A stretch of 64,000 bases of DNA from an uncultured Emergencia sp. (GTDB taxonomy: Bacteria > Bacillota > Clostridia > Peptostreptococcales > Anaerovoracaceae): contig CAJFTU010000049.1 in assembly GCA_904420065.1 (NCBI GenBank), positions 62,001 to 126,000 of the forward strand, given 5' to 3'. Shown here piece after piece: positions 44,425-54,027 of the stretch. The notes below the pieces were generated by a model. The model saw only the letters and a program-made list of their open reading frames with translations. It did no database searches and had not been told where the DNA came from. Position 1 is the stretch's first letter. The number at the start of each line of letters is the position of its first letter. The position numbers were made by a program, and so were the translations under genes.

Positions 44425-45822
44425 ATGGACAACAGAGTAATGGACCTGGATCTTTTGCTGGATGAGTCTTTGGAAAAAATTCTGAAACTTATCGAAGAAA
44501 AAAAATATTTCCAGGCGAGAGACGAACTATTAAAGTACAACGCGGTAGACATCGCAGAACTTTTGGAAGAAATCACCGAAGAAACGGAGATCGAAATGAC
44601 GATCATTCTGTTCAGGCTTCTTCCTAAAGACGTGTCGGTAGAGGTCTTTTCGGAACTTCCTTCAGACGATCAGGTAGAGATTGTCAACGGAATCACCGAT
44701 AAGGAAATCAACTTTATCGTTCATGAGATGGACTTCGACGACAAGATCGACGTTCTGGAAGAGCTTCCGGCAAATATTGTCGATAAGATTCTGGAGAAGA
44801 CGCCGAAGAATGAGCGAAAGCTGATCAATACCTTTTTAAACTATCCGGATACCTGCGCAGGAAGCCTGATGACACCGGATTACATCAGCCTGCAGAAGGA
44901 ATGGACCGTAGGGGAAGCACTGGAGTATATTAAAAAGGTCGGAATGGACGCAGAGACGGTATATACCTGTTACGTCAAGGACAGCGGACGAAAGCTGATC
45001 GGAATCGTGTCGCTGAGCACACTGGTAATCACCGACGACGATGTGAAGATTAAGAATATCATGCGAACAGACTACGTATACGAAAACGTGTACGACGATC
45101 AGGAAGACGTATCGGAGGACTTTAAAAAGTACGGCTTTCTGGCCATTCCAGTGGTGGACAAAGAGCACCGTCTGGTGGGCATCATTACTGTCGACGATAT
45201 TCTGGACGTCATGGAAGAAGAGGCTACAGAAGATATCGAGAGGATGAACGGCGTTATCGACTGGGAAAATTCGGATAAAGGATACCTGGACATCTCGGTC
45301 TGGCAGCACGTTCTCAACAGACTGCCATGGTTGGTCATTCTGATGGTAGCGTATATCTTTACCGGTATGATCATTACCCGTTTTGAAGGAAAACTGTCGG
45401 AGATCATCTGTCTGGTGGCGTATATGCCTATGCTGATGGGCACGGGGGGAAATACCGGATCGCAGGCTGCAACGTTGATTATCAGAGGTCTTGCTACAGA
45501 CGAGGTGGATACTTCCGATGTATTTAAAATCCTTTGGAAGGAAATACGGATCGGATTTCTCGTCGGTGCAATTTTGAGTCTGCTCAACTTTGCCCGTGTC
45601 TGTTGGCTGGACGGCAACGGACCGCTCATTGCGCTGACGGTTTGCTCAGCGATGCTGTTTATCGTCGTCTTTGCGAAAGTGCTCGGAAGCATGGTCCCTC
45701 TCTTTGTAAAGAAGATCAATCTGGACCCGGCGCTTATCGCTAATCCGGCGATTTCATCGGTATCCGATATGGTAGCGCTGTCGATTTATTTCGCGATGGC
45801 TACTCTGTTTTTGGGGTTATAG
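44425..45822 (+). CDS. mgtE: Magnesium transporter MgtE
   Basis: 465 residues. N-terminal superhelical domain (about 1-135), two CBS domains (about 140-265: MTPDYISLQKEWTVGEAL and FLAIPVVDKEHRLVGIITVDDI) and a five-helix pore domain with the hallmark PMLMGTGGNTGSQAATLIIRGLA. The N and CBS domains sense cytosolic Mg2+ and gate the channel. Length is normal. The leader with small ORF and hairpins suggests added control at translation level. Confidence 0.95.
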   Translation: MDNRVMDLDLLLDESLEKILKLIEEKKYFQARDELLKYNAVDIAELLEEITEETEIEMTIILFRLLPKDVSVEVFSELPSDDQVEIVNGITDKEINFIVHEMDFDDKIDVLEELPANIVDKILEKTPKNERKLINTFLNYPDTCAGSLMTPDYISLQKEWTVGEALEYIKKVGMDAETVYTCYVKDSGRKLIGIVSLSTLVITDDDVKIKNIMRTDYVYENVYDDQEDVSEDFKKYGFLAIPVVDKEHRLVGIITVDDILDVMEEEATEDIERMNGVIDWENSDKGYLDISVWQHVLNRLPWLVILMVAYIFTGMIITRFEGKLSEIICLVAYMPMLMGTGGNTGSQAATLIIRGLATDEVDTSDVFKILWKEIRIGFLVGAILSLLNFARVCWLDGNGPLIALTVCSAMLFIVVFAKVLGSMVPLFVKKINLDPALIANPAISSVSDMVALSIYFAMATLFLGL

Positions 45823-45855
45823 TTTTAGATGAGAGATGAAGCAGAGGGTGATAAG

Positions 45856-46323
45856 ATGAGAAAATTTGTATCGGGAACGGTAATCGTGGCCATGCTTTTC
45901 GGCATGTTCCTGCTTTGGAGCTGTGAGGAAGATCAGGCCCCGAGCAGTGTGGGAAACGATAAAAAGCTCAATTCCCTTATCGGAGAATGGGAATGTGAAG
46001 CAAATCCGCTGAACGATCCGAATAACTATACAGGTTATCTCAAGCTGGAAATCAGCAGGGACGGCAACTTTTCTCTCTATGATGCGGAGGAGGACAGCCT
46101 GGGAATTTCCGGCAGCATCATCGTCTTAGACGACAGTTCTCTGCAGATTCTTTGCGCGGACAACAGCGAGTTCGATCCGCCGCCAATCTGGTACAATATG
46201 CGGACTAATCAGATATTCACTTATGAATTTAAGACGGAGTCCAAAGAAAAACTGCTGCTGACTTTCGAGGACGATCAGACTGGAGAGTCTTCGACGCTGA
46301 TTTTTAATAAGGTGAAAAAATAA
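45856..46323 (+). CDS. Predicted secreted lipoprotein, unknown function
   Basis: 155 residues. N-terminal KFVSGTVIVAMLFGMFLLWSC fits a signal peptide with a lipobox-like LWSC (Trp at the -2 position is unusual). The mature part is acidic and strand-rich (LIGEWECEANPL, YLKLEISRDGNFSLYD, GISGSIIVLD, LLLTFEDDQTG), similar in style to lipocalin-like DUF proteins. ATG 45856 follows AGAGGGTGATAAG. Directly followed by nnrD; a lipoprotein gene also sits near alr-ndoA in bacilli, so the neighbourhood may be partly conserved. Confidence 0.7.
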   Translation: MRKFVSGTVIVAMLFGMFLLWSCEEDQAPSSVGNDKKLNSLIGEWECEANPLNDPNNYTGYLKLEISRDGNFSLYDAEEDSLGISGSIIVLDDSSLQILCADNSEFDPPPIWYNMRTNQIFTYEFKTESKEKLLLTFEDDQTGESSTLIFNKVKK

Positions 46324-47172
46324 ATGGAAATTGCAGGTTTAACCGACAGCGCTTTTGTCCATACTGTTATTAGAAAACGCCCACAGGACGTACATAAGGG
46401 AGACTGCGGCAGGGTTCTCATTGTCGCAGGTTCAAAGGGAATGGCAGGCGCGGCGGTGTTTACGGCTAAATCCGCCATAAAGTGCGGAAGCGGACTGGTT
46501 AAGGTCTGCACCAGAAAAAAGAATTTCCCGATTCTCCAGATTTCCGTTCCGGAAAGCATATGTATCCGCTGGGGCAGGACGAAAAAGGATCTGGAGCAGT
46601 ATGACGCTATTGCTGTAGGTCCGGGAATGGGAGCTGGTAGACGGACAAGAAAAATTTTGAAGAGGATTCTGAAGGAATATCAGAAGACGGTAGTTATCGA
46701 TGCCGACGGACTGAATGCCGTGGCCGGCAGCAGGAAACTGCAGAAGCTGGTCAGAGAAACCGGGGCCCGGGTGATCATAACGCCGCACATTGGAGAAGCA
46801 AAGAGGCTGCTTGGAAACAGCCGGCTTATGGGCCTGACCAAGCTGCAGATTGCCGCCTCTCTCCGTCATTATTACGGCTGTATCGTCATAGTAAAAGGCG
46901 CGCAGACGCTGGTAGCCGTTTCGGAAGAGGAAGCATATACTAATACTACAGGTAATCCGGGTATGGCTACAGCCGGATCCGGCGACGCGCTTACGGGCGT
47001 CATCGTTTCTCTGGCGGGCCAGGGACTTGCGCCGCAGGACGCAGCCCGGGCCGGAGTATTTGTACACGGTATGTCAGGCGATCTGGCATCGGAAAAATTG
47101 GGGGAATACGGTCTTACGGCCAGCGATATAGCGGATTTCGTGCCTTTTGCTTTAAAAGAATTGACAGATTAA
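46324..47172 (+). CDS. nnrD: ADP-dependent NAD(P)H-hydrate dehydratase
   Basis: 282 residues. Repairs hydrated NAD(P)H using ADP. Ribokinase-like fold with [52 protein letters not shown] and [14 protein letters not shown]. Only the dehydratase domain is present; the NnrE epimerase domain usually fused in front is absent. Starts right at the previous stop codon behind AAGGTG. Confidence 0.92.
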   Translation: MEIAGLTDSAFVHTVIRKRPQDVHKGDCGRVLIVAGSKGMAGAAVFTAKSAIKCGSGLVKVCTRKKNFPILQISVPESICIRWGRTKKDLEQYDAIAVGPGMGAGRRTRKILKRILKEYQKTVVIDADGLNAVAGSRKLQKLVRETGARVIITPHIGEAKRLLGNSRLMGLTKLQIAASLRHYYGCIVIVKGAQTLVAVSEEEAYTNTTGNPGMATAGSGDALTGVIVSLAGQGLAPQDAARAGVFVHGMSGDLASEKLGEYGLTASDIADFVPFALKELTD

Positions 47173-47189
47173 GACAAGGAGTGTTGGAC

Positions 47190-47549
47190 TTGGTAGTGAA
47201 AAAAGGAGATCTTTATTTCGCTGATCTAAGTCCCGTTGTCGGCTCCGAGCAAGGGGGCGTCAGACCAGTACTTGTAGTTCAGAACGACGTAGGAAACAAA
47301 TACAGCCCGACGATTATCGTGGCTGCAGTCACATCACAGATAAACAAGGCGAAATTGCCTACCCATGTAGAGCTTAGAGCCAGCGATGGCGGACTTAGCA
47401 AAAACTCGGTCGTGCTGCTCGAGCAGCTTCGCACGATCGACAAGCGGAGACTTAAGGAACACATCGGCACACTCAGTGAAACACAGATGCCTACTGTAGA
47501 TCAGGCATTGAGCGTAAGTCTGGGTATAGCGGAAACAAAGAACCACTGA
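47190..47549 (+). CDS. ndoA: MazF/NdoA-type endoribonuclease toxin
   Basis: 119 residues. Sequence-specific mRNA interferase of the MazF/PemK fold. [31 protein letters not shown] is almost the B. subtilis NdoA N-terminus (read in pieces), and [22 protein letters not shown] and [13 protein letters not shown] follow. Start is TTG 47190, 8 bases after AAGGAG; the GTG at 47181 touches the ribosome site. No ndoAI-type antitoxin gene precedes it; upstream is nnrD after 17 bases. Confidence 0.92.
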   Translation: MVVKKGDLYFADLSPVVGSEQGGVRPVLVVQNDVGNKYSPTIIVAAVTSQINKAKLPTHVELRASDGGLSKNSVVLLEQLRTIDKRRLKEHIGTLSETQMPTVDQALSVSLGIAETKNH

Positions 47550-47563
47550 TTTGGATTTTAAAT

Positions 47564-47591
47564 GGGGAGAATCGGCTTGTCCGGTCTCCCC
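47564..47591 (+). other. Hairpin between ndoA and the transketolase genes
   Basis: GGGGAGA (47564-47570) pairs with TCTCCCC (47585-47591), with inner CGG/CCG. No T run; weak terminator or mRNA element. Confidence 0.45.
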
Positions 47592-47618
47592 GTAAATTAA
47601 TATAAATGGAGGATAATC

Positions 47619-48437
47619 ATGGACGATAAACAGTATGAAAAACTGGCTGCTAAGATCAGAATCGATTGTCTGCGCGCCATACATAATGCCGGTTCGGGAC
47701 ATCCCGGAGGCAGCCTTTCTGCCGCAGATATCGTGACGGCTCTTTACTTCAGAGAGATGAATATCGACCCTGCCGATCCGAAGAAGGCGGATCGGGACAA
47801 GTTTATTCTGTCCAAGGGACACGCCGGCCCGGTACAGTATGCGGCGCTGGCCGAGAGAGGTTACTACCCTGTAGAAGATATGATGTCCCTTCGCAAGATA
47901 GGAAGTCCTTTTCAGGGACATCCCAACATGCATAAGGTGCCGGGAATCGAGATGTCTACCGGTTCTCTGGGCCAGGGCATATCTGTCAGCGTCGGTATGG
48001 CGCTGGCCAACAAGCTGGATGGAAATCCGGGAAGAATTTACACCCTTTTGGGTGACGGAGAACTGCAGGAGGGAATCGTCTGGGAAGCCGCCATGTCGGC
48101 CGCCCATTATAAGCTGGACAATCTGGTGGCGATCGTGGACTGGAATGGGCTGCAGATCGACGGTAAAAATGACGACGTAATGACAGTAAAGCCGATAGAT
48201 CAGAAGTTTGCCTCTTTTGGCTGGAACGTGGTCAATATCGATGGTCACAGTTTTGAGCAGATTTTCGATGCTTTCGATCAGGCGCGGCAGTGTGCGGAGA
48301 AACCGACGGCAATTATCGCCAGAACCCACAAAGGCAGGGGCGTATCCTTCATGGAAGATAATCCGGGCTGGCACGGAAAGGCTCCTAACGAAGAAGAGAC
48401 GAAACAGGCTGTTGAAGAACTGGGAGGTGAATGGTAA
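47619..48437 (+). CDS. Transketolase, N-terminal subunit
   Basis: 272 residues. Thiamine diphosphate-binding half of a split transketolase: GSGHPGGSLSAADIV, SKGHAGPVQYAAL, MSTGSLGQGISVSVGMAL and the ThDP motif GDGELQEGIVWEAAMSA ending at NLVAIVDWNGLQIDG. Works with the next gene product in the non-oxidative pentose phosphate pathway. The stop codon overlaps the start of the partner. Confidence 0.95.
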   Translation: MDDKQYEKLAAKIRIDCLRAIHNAGSGHPGGSLSAADIVTALYFREMNIDPADPKKADRDKFILSKGHAGPVQYAALAERGYYPVEDMMSLRKIGSPFQGHPNMHKVPGIEMSTGSLGQGISVSVGMALANKLDGNPGRIYTLLGDGELQEGIVWEAAMSAAHYKLDNLVAIVDWNGLQIDGKNDDVMTVKPIDQKFASFGWNVVNIDGHSFEQIFDAFDQARQCAEKPTAIIARTHKGRGVSFMEDNPGWHGKAPNEEETKQAVEELGGEW

Positions 48438-49366
48438 TGGCGGAGAAAATGGCAACCAGAGCGGCTTACGGCAAAGCTCTGATCGAGATCGGAAAAGAAA
48501 ATCCGAATCTGGTGGTTATGGATGCGGATCTCTCAAAGTCCACGATGACCAATGAATTCAGCAAAACTTTCCCTGAGCGTTTTTTCAACATGGGTATCGC
48601 AGAGCAGAATATGTACGGCGCCGCCGCAGGTCTCGCGCTGTCGGGAAAGGTGGTGTGCGCGTCGACCTTTGCGATGTTTGCAGCCGGAAGAGCTTTTGAG
48701 ATCATCCGTAATTCTATCGGCTATACCGGAGCCAACGTAAAGATCTGCGCTACTCACGCGGGGATCACTGTCGGCGAAGACGGCGCCAGCCATCAGACTT
48801 TTGAAGATATTGCCCTGATGCGGACTATCCCAGGGATGACGGTGGTCAACCCTTCCGACGGGGTCAGCGCCGAAAAGCTGATGCGTCAGGTTGTAGCTTT
48901 CGATGGACCGGCCTATGTCCGGCTGGGCAGAGCGGCTGTTCCGGTCTTTTATGACGAGTCGGAGGAGATTCAGCTTGGAAAGGGACACGTTCTTCGCCAG
49001 GGTCGGGACGTAACCGTGATCGCGACGGGAATCATGGTTGCGGAGGCCATGATGGCAGCTTCTCAGCTGGCCGAAGAGGGAGTCGATGTCAGAGTTATCG
49101 ACATGCATACCATAAAGCCGATTGACGAAGAGATCATTGTCAAAGCGGCGGAGGAGACGGGAAAAATCGTTACGGCAGAAGAGCACTCCGTAATCGGCGG
49201 TCTGGGAAGCGCTGTTGCAGAGGTGGTTTGCCGGAGAAGTCCGGCCCGCATCGAGATGATCGGTCAGCAGGATACATACGGAGAATCGGGAAAACCGGAA
49301 GAATTGAAGGAAAAATACGGTATGACGGCTGCCGATATCGTCAGAGCGGTCAGAGAGCTGTATTAA
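48437..49366 (+). CDS. Transketolase, C-terminal subunit
   Basis: 309 residues. Pyrimidine-binding and C-terminal domains: MDADLSKSTMTNEF, FNMGIAEQNMYGAAAGLA with the ThDP-activating Glu, THAGITVGEDGASHQ and ERDIALMRTIPGM-like segment. ATG 48437 is chosen over ATG 48431 for its spacing to GGAGG. Forms the active enzyme with the preceding subunit. Confidence 0.95.
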   Translation: MAEKMATRAAYGKALIEIGKENPNLVVMDADLSKSTMTNEFSKTFPERFFNMGIAEQNMYGAAAGLALSGKVVCASTFAMFAAGRAFEIIRNSIGYTGANVKICATHAGITVGEDGASHQTFEDIALMRTIPGMTVVNPSDGVSAEKLMRQVVAFDGPAYVRLGRAAVPVFYDESEEIQLGKGHVLRQGRDVTVIATGIMVAEAMMAASQLAEEGVDVRVIDMHTIKPIDEEIIVKAAEETGKIVTAEEHSVIGGLGSAVAEVVCRRSPARIEMIGQQDTYGESGKPEELKEKYGMTAADIVRAVRELY

Positions 49367-49376
49367 AAGGTATGAG

Positions 49377-49419
49377 AAAGGCCCATGAGGGAAAGCTGTT
49401 TTCCCTCATGGGCCTTTTT
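49377..49419. terminator. Bidirectional terminator
   Basis: Arms around AAAGGCCCATGAGGGAAA and its complement, loop GCTG, followed by T on the plus strand. Confidence 0.92.
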
Positions 49420-49491
49420 GTTGCCGTTCGGTCAAACGCAGCGTCTTTGGAATACGGAGAACATTAACTTTTTGCCGGAGCTGACAAAAAA

Positions 49492-50325
49492 TCAGTCGTC
49501 GATTTCCATAAAAATCCGGGTCACGTATTCTTCGGGATTTCGCACCGCAGCGTCGGTCAGAATGTACTCTTCATAGACATAACGCCCCGGCTTTATCCCG
49601 TTTTCCCTGATAAAATCGGAAACTTTTCGGTATGCATCCGGAAGAGTGGAATAGTCCCCCTGATGGTATACGTTCAGGTACTTTCCACTTCGCATCGTCG
49701 TGCGCACGGAGGTCTCGCTTCTGTCGGCCTCTTCCTGGGTAAAGTGAACGGTATAGAGCGCGGCAAAGAGATCGGGATCCAGCCTTCCGTCGGTCCCACG
49801 CTTTAAAATTGTACCGATGTGGTGTTCGCGGGTCAATCCGTTTCCGGCACAGAATTGGGTGTATTCTTTTGTATACATATCGAAATTCAGGAGGTCCTCT
49901 CTATCGGGGCTGCGGCTGCAGAGAATTTCTGTTTTCGGCTGAAAGACGATCTCAATAGTTTCTTTGCTGCTGTATACGGCATCTTCTGTCTGCCGCCGCA
50001 TGAAAGCAACGTACTGATATGTCTTCTTCAGATGCTCTATTTGTTTTTGAATATCCTCAGCTTTTTCTTCAAGAAGGGAGAGGAAAAAGGAGGGACTTCG
50101 CTGTTCAAGGTACAGTTTGATATCCTGGAGGGGCATGCCCAGATTTTTCAGCAGGGAGATTACGGTAAAAGTGTCGTATTGATAACTGGAGTAGTACCGG
50201 TAGTTGTTTTCGTCCACAAACGCCGGTTGGAGCAGGCCGATCTGATCGTAGTAAAAGAGCACGTGTTTTTCGATTTCACAGATTTTGGCAAACTCGCCGG
50301 TGGTAAAGTATTGTTTTTCTTTCAT
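49492..50325 (-). CDS. MerR family regulator with effector domain
   Basis: 277 residues. MerR winged helix (FTTGEFAKICEIEKHVLFYYDQIGLL, NNYRYYSSYQYDTFTVI), a dimerising helix and a C-terminal GyrI/BmrR-like domain that usually binds drugs or other small molecules. Divergent from a two-gene ABC exporter whose promoter carries its probable operator. Likely a drug-responsive activator of that exporter. Confidence 0.87.
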   Translation of the reverse strand: MKEKQYFTTGEFAKICEIEKHVLFYYDQIGLLQPAFVDENNYRYYSSYQYDTFTVISLLKNLGMPLQDIKLYLEQRSPSFFLSLLEEKAEDIQKQIEHLKKTYQYVAFMRRQTEDAVYSSKETIEIVFQPKTEILCSRSPDREDLLNFDMYTKEYTQFCAGNGLTREHHIGTILKRGTDGRLDPDLFAALYTVHFTQEEADRSETSVRTTMRSGKYLNVYHQGDYSTLPDAYRKVSDFIRENGIKPGRYVYEEYILTDAAVRNPEEYVTRIFMEIDD

Positions 50326-50377
50326 GTTGCTTCCCGTCCTGTAAACGATTTTCGTACAAAAAAATGGTGATGTCGTA

Positions 50378-50408
50378 TTGACTATAAGGTTACCTTATAG
50401 TTTATCAT
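50378..50408 (+). promoter_or_regulatory. MerR-type promoter with 19-bp spacer and palindromic operator
   Basis: TTGACT (50378-50383), 19 bases, TATCAT (50403-50408). A perfect 19-base dyad CTATAAGGT-T-ACCTTATAG (50382-50400) fills the spacer, as in MerR-controlled promoters. Confidence 0.9.
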
Positions 50409-50451
50409 AAAATCGGTATGTAATCTTTCTTTTTTTAAAGGCGGTGAAATT

Positions 50452-52194
50452 TTGAGACTGATACTCCACTATCTGAAAAACTATAAACTGCTTTTTGCCA
50501 TTAACGTGATCTCCGCATGCGGGTTCGTCCTTGTGGAACTGGGTATTCCGACCATCGTGGCGGAGATGATAGACAACGGCGTAGCTAAAGGTGACAGCGC
50601 CTATATTTACAGGATGGGCGGCGTAATTGCGCTGATTTCCGTGGTCGGCGTGAGCGGGACCATTCTGCTCGGCTACTGCTGCGCCCGAATATCTACCTGT
50701 ATCACCAGAGATATGCGAAACGATATCTTTGAACGGATACAGGATTTTTCCCATTTTGAAATCAATTCCTTCGGCGTCGCTTCGCTGATTACCAGGACCA
50801 ATAACGACGCTTTTCAAATTCAGATGTTTGTCAACGTGCTTCTGCGTACGGCGTTGATGACACCGGTTATGATCGTTTTCAGCATGGTGATGACGGTCAG
50901 GGCCTCCCTTCAGCTTTCCCTGGTCATCGGCGCGACTATTCCGATTATTGTCATCGGCGTTATCATCGTCGCTAAGGTTTCTGAACCGATTTCCGAAAAT
51001 CAGCAGAAATCTGTGGACGGACTGAACCGGATTTTCAGAGAGAATCTGACCGGAATCAGAGTAATCAGGGCTTTTAATAACGATGATTACGAAGAAAAGC
51101 GCTTTGATGAGATGAATCAGTCCTACACCAGGTTTACCAAGAGAATCTTCAAACTGATGACTATGACGCAGCCGGTGTTCTTTATGCTGATGAATCTGGC
51201 GGGCCTGGCTATCTACTGGCTGGCGGCTATTCTGATCGATGAAGGTTCTCTGCCCCTCGGACAGTTGGTGGCTTTTAACGACTATCTGTTCCACGCCATG
51301 TTTTCGGTGATGCTGTTCTGTACGGTTTTTATGCTGTATCCCAGAGCGGCGGTATCTGCCCGACGCATACAGGCTGTCCTGGATACGAACGGGTCTATAG
51401 AGAATTCGGAAGAAGGCGTGAAAATCGAAGATATCAGCAGTATCGCTTTTGACAATGTAACTTTTCAGTTTGCGGACAGTGACGAGCCGGCTCTCGAGAA
51501 TCTGAATTTTGAAGTGAAAAAGGGAGAAACTCTGGCAGTGATCGGAAGTACCGGTTCCGGAAAGAGCACATTGATCAATCTGATCCCCCGTTTTTACGAT
51601 GTGACGAAGGGTGCGGTGCGCATCGACGGCAGAGATATCCGTCAGATCGATCTCTTTTCTCTGCGCCGGCACATTGGCTTCGTGGCACAGAAAGCCAATC
51701 TCTTCAGTGGAACCATTGCGGATAATATCCGCTTCGGAAAAGAGGATGCCACCGATGAAGAGGTGCGCAGAGCGGCGCGGATCGCTCAGGCCAGCGATTT
51801 TATCCAGAGAAAAGAACGTGGATATGACGAGATGATTACCGAGGGAGGAACCAATCTTTCCGGCGGTCAGAAGCAGAGAATCTCCATTGCGCGGGCTCTG
51901 GCGGCAAAACCTTCGGTATACGTTTTCGACGATTCCTTTTCCGCTTTGGACTTCGAGACGGAATCCAGACTGCGGCGGGAACTGAAGTCAGAGACGAAGG
52001 AAGCCATAACGGTCATCGTAGCGCAGCGGATTTCGACGGCCATGGACGCGGATCAGATTGCAGTTCTCCACGACGGAAAGATCGTCGGTCTGGGCAAACA
52101 CAGGGAGCTTTTGAAGAACTGCAGGATCTACAGAGAAATCGCCGAATCCCAGCTCAGTGAGGAGGAGTTAAGCAATGAAGAACAGGATGGATAA
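50452..52194 (+). CDS. ABC exporter subunit A (heterodimeric, degenerate site)
   Basis: 580 residues: six-helix membrane domain (about 1-310) and nucleotide-binding domain. Walker A GSTGSGKST (Lys371), signature NLSGGQKQR, Walker B VYVFDDSF, where Asp494 replaces the catalytic Glu. Such replacement marks the degenerate-site subunit of heterodimeric multidrug exporters like TM287/288. Start is TTG 50452 behind GGCGGTG. Overlaps subunit B by 20 bases. Confidence 0.9.
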   Translation: MRLILHYLKNYKLLFAINVISACGFVLVELGIPTIVAEMIDNGVAKGDSAYIYRMGGVIALISVVGVSGTILLGYCCARISTCITRDMRNDIFERIQDFSHFEINSFGVASLITRTNNDAFQIQMFVNVLLRTALMTPVMIVFSMVMTVRASLQLSLVIGATIPIIVIGVIIVAKVSEPISENQQKSVDGLNRIFRENLTGIRVIRAFNNDDYEEKRFDEMNQSYTRFTKRIFKLMTMTQPVFFMLMNLAGLAIYWLAAILIDEGSLPLGQLVAFNDYLFHAMFSVMLFCTVFMLYPRAAVSARRIQAVLDTNGSIENSEEGVKIEDISSIAFDNVTFQFADSDEPALENLNFEVKKGETLAVIGSTGSGKSTLINLIPRFYDVTKGAVRIDGRDIRQIDLFSLRRHIGFVAQKANLFSGTIADNIRFGKEDATDEEVRRAARIAQASDFIQRKERGYDEMITEGGTNLSGGQKQRISIARALAAKPSVYVFDDSFSALDFETESRLRRELKSETKEAITVIVAQRISTAMDADQIAVLHDGKIVGLGKHRELLKNCRIYREIAESQLSEEELSNEEQDG

Positions 52195-53935
52195 ATTGAA
52201 GGAGGCCTTCGTCACGATAAAACCCTTCATCGCGCCGTACAAGTGGGGATACATTCTTTCTATGATCATGGTGGTGCTCACCTGCATTGCCCTCGTCGCC
52301 GCGCCGGTATTTGAAGGACAGATCACTTCCTCGCTGGCGGAAAACGTGAGCGCGGGAGAAGCGGTGGACTTTCAGGCGCTCAAGAGGCTGGCCGCAGTTC
52401 TGATTCTTGTCTATCTGGTGAAGACACTGGCTCAGGTGGTTGAAATCAACTTTCTGACCAATTCCATTCAGCATGCCATGCACGATATGCGTGAGGAATT
52501 GAACCGGAAGATTCATCACCTGCCGGTCAGGTATTTCGACCAGCACAAGTACGGAGACGTACTCAGCGTGGTGACCAACGATGTGGATACGGTGTCCAAT
52601 GCCATGCAGCAGAGCCTTATGCAGATCTTCAGCGGCATATTGATGCTGGTATTTGCGGTCTGTATGATGATCAGCATAAACGTCTACATGGCCTGTATAG
52701 CGGTCATGCTGATTCCTCTGTCGCTTTTGATCACCAAATTTATCGTAAAGCGGTCGCAGAAGCTGTTCAATGCTCAGCAGAATACCCTTGGAGAGTTGAA
52801 CGGCGCTATTACGGAGATGTACGGCGGCTTTCAGGAAATTCTCCTGTATAACAGGCAGAAGCAGAGCGCGGAGCGGTTCCGGGAGATCAACAGCCGTTTG
52901 CAGAAGAATGCCTTCCGGGCCCAGTTTATGTCGTCGCTGATCTCTCCGCTGATTTCGCTGTGTACCTATCTGATCATCGGCGCGTGTGCTGTGGCCGGGT
53001 CCGTGTACGCCATTTCCGGAGCGATCCTGGTGGGCCAGCTTCAGGCCTTTATTCGCTACATCTGGCAGGTCAACGATCCGCTTTCCCAGGTGTCCAATCT
53101 GTCCGCTCAGATTCAGGCTGCCTTTGCCGGTCTGCACCGGATTGTCCGCCTGCTGAAGGAAGAAGAAGAGATTCCGGATGCGGAAAATCCGGCTGTGCCG
53201 GAAACGGTCAAAGGTCATGTAGTTTTCGACCACGTCCGGTTTGGCTACGATCAGCGTACGATTATAAAGGACTTCAGCGTTGAAGTACAGCCGGGCCAGA
53301 TGGTGGCCATCGTCGGGCCTACAGGAGCGGGTAAGACGACGCTGATCAATCTGCTGGAACGCTTCTACGACGTCCGCGGCGGAAGAATTCTCGTGGACGG
53401 AACGGATATTCGCGATATGACCAGAAATCAGCTGCGCAGTATTTTCGGCATGGTCCTTCAGGATACCTGGCTGTTCAACGGAACGATCTACGATAATATA
53501 AAATACGGAAGGATGGCTGCCTCAAAGGAGGAGATCATTGACGCGGCCAAGCGGGCCAATATCCATCATTTTATTACGACCCAGCCGGGCGGCTATAATA
53601 TGGTGCTCAATGAAGAAGGAAGCAATATTTCTCAGGGTGAAAAGCAGCTGCTGACTATCGCCAGAGCCTTTTTGAAGGATCCGCAGATCCTGATCCTCGA
53701 TGAAGCGACTTCTTCTGTAGATACTCGTCTTGAGAAGATGCTTCAGGAGGCCATGACCAATGTGATGGAGGGACGAACCAGTTTTGTCATTGCTCATCGT
53801 CTGTCCACAATCCGAAACGCCGATCTGATTTTGGTGATGCAGCACGGCGATATCGTGGAAAAGGGTACCCACGAGGAGCTGATGAAGAGAGACGGCTTCT
53901 ATGCCTCGCTGTACAATGCCCAGTTTAAGAGATAG
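52175..53935 (+). CDS. ABC exporter subunit B
   Basis: 586 residues, same layout as subunit A. Walker A GPTGAGKTT, Walker B ILILDEATSSVD with the catalytic Glu510 intact, but a non-canonical signature NISQGEKQL. Canonical and non-canonical parts therefore complement those of subunit A, giving one active and one degenerate ATP site. AGGAGGAG lies ahead of the start, inside subunit A. Likely exports a toxic compound sensed by the divergent MerR regulator. Confidence 0.92.
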   Translation: MKNRMDKLKEAFVTIKPFIAPYKWGYILSMIMVVLTCIALVAAPVFEGQITSSLAENVSAGEAVDFQALKRLAAVLILVYLVKTLAQVVEINFLTNSIQHAMHDMREELNRKIHHLPVRYFDQHKYGDVLSVVTNDVDTVSNAMQQSLMQIFSGILMLVFAVCMMISINVYMACIAVMLIPLSLLITKFIVKRSQKLFNAQQNTLGELNGAITEMYGGFQEILLYNRQKQSAERFREINSRLQKNAFRAQFMSSLISPLISLCTYLIIGACAVAGSVYAISGAILVGQLQAFIRYIWQVNDPLSQVSNLSAQIQAAFAGLHRIVRLLKEEEEIPDAENPAVPETVKGHVVFDHVRFGYDQRTIIKDFSVEVQPGQMVAIVGPTGAGKTTLINLLERFYDVRGGRILVDGTDIRDMTRNQLRSIFGMVLQDTWLFNGTIYDNIKYGRMAASKEEIIDAAKRANIHHFITTQPGGYNMVLNEEGSNISQGEKQLLTIARAFLKDPQILILDEATSSVDTRLEKMLQEAMTNVMEGRTSFVIAHRLSTIRNADLILVMQHGDIVEKGTHEELMKRDGFYASLYNAQFKR

Positions 53936-53946
53936 ATTAAAGACAG

Positions 53947-53989
53947 AAAAACTGCCGGCAGAACTTTTGCGCTCTGACCGGCAGTTTTT
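53947..53989. terminator. Bidirectional terminator
   Basis: AAAAACTGCCGG (53947-53958) pairs with CCGGCAGTTTTT (53978-53989). Confidence 0.88.
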
Positions 53990-54027
53990 CTGTCCGGTGT
54001 CGTGATTTTATCGTGGCAGAGTGGGAT

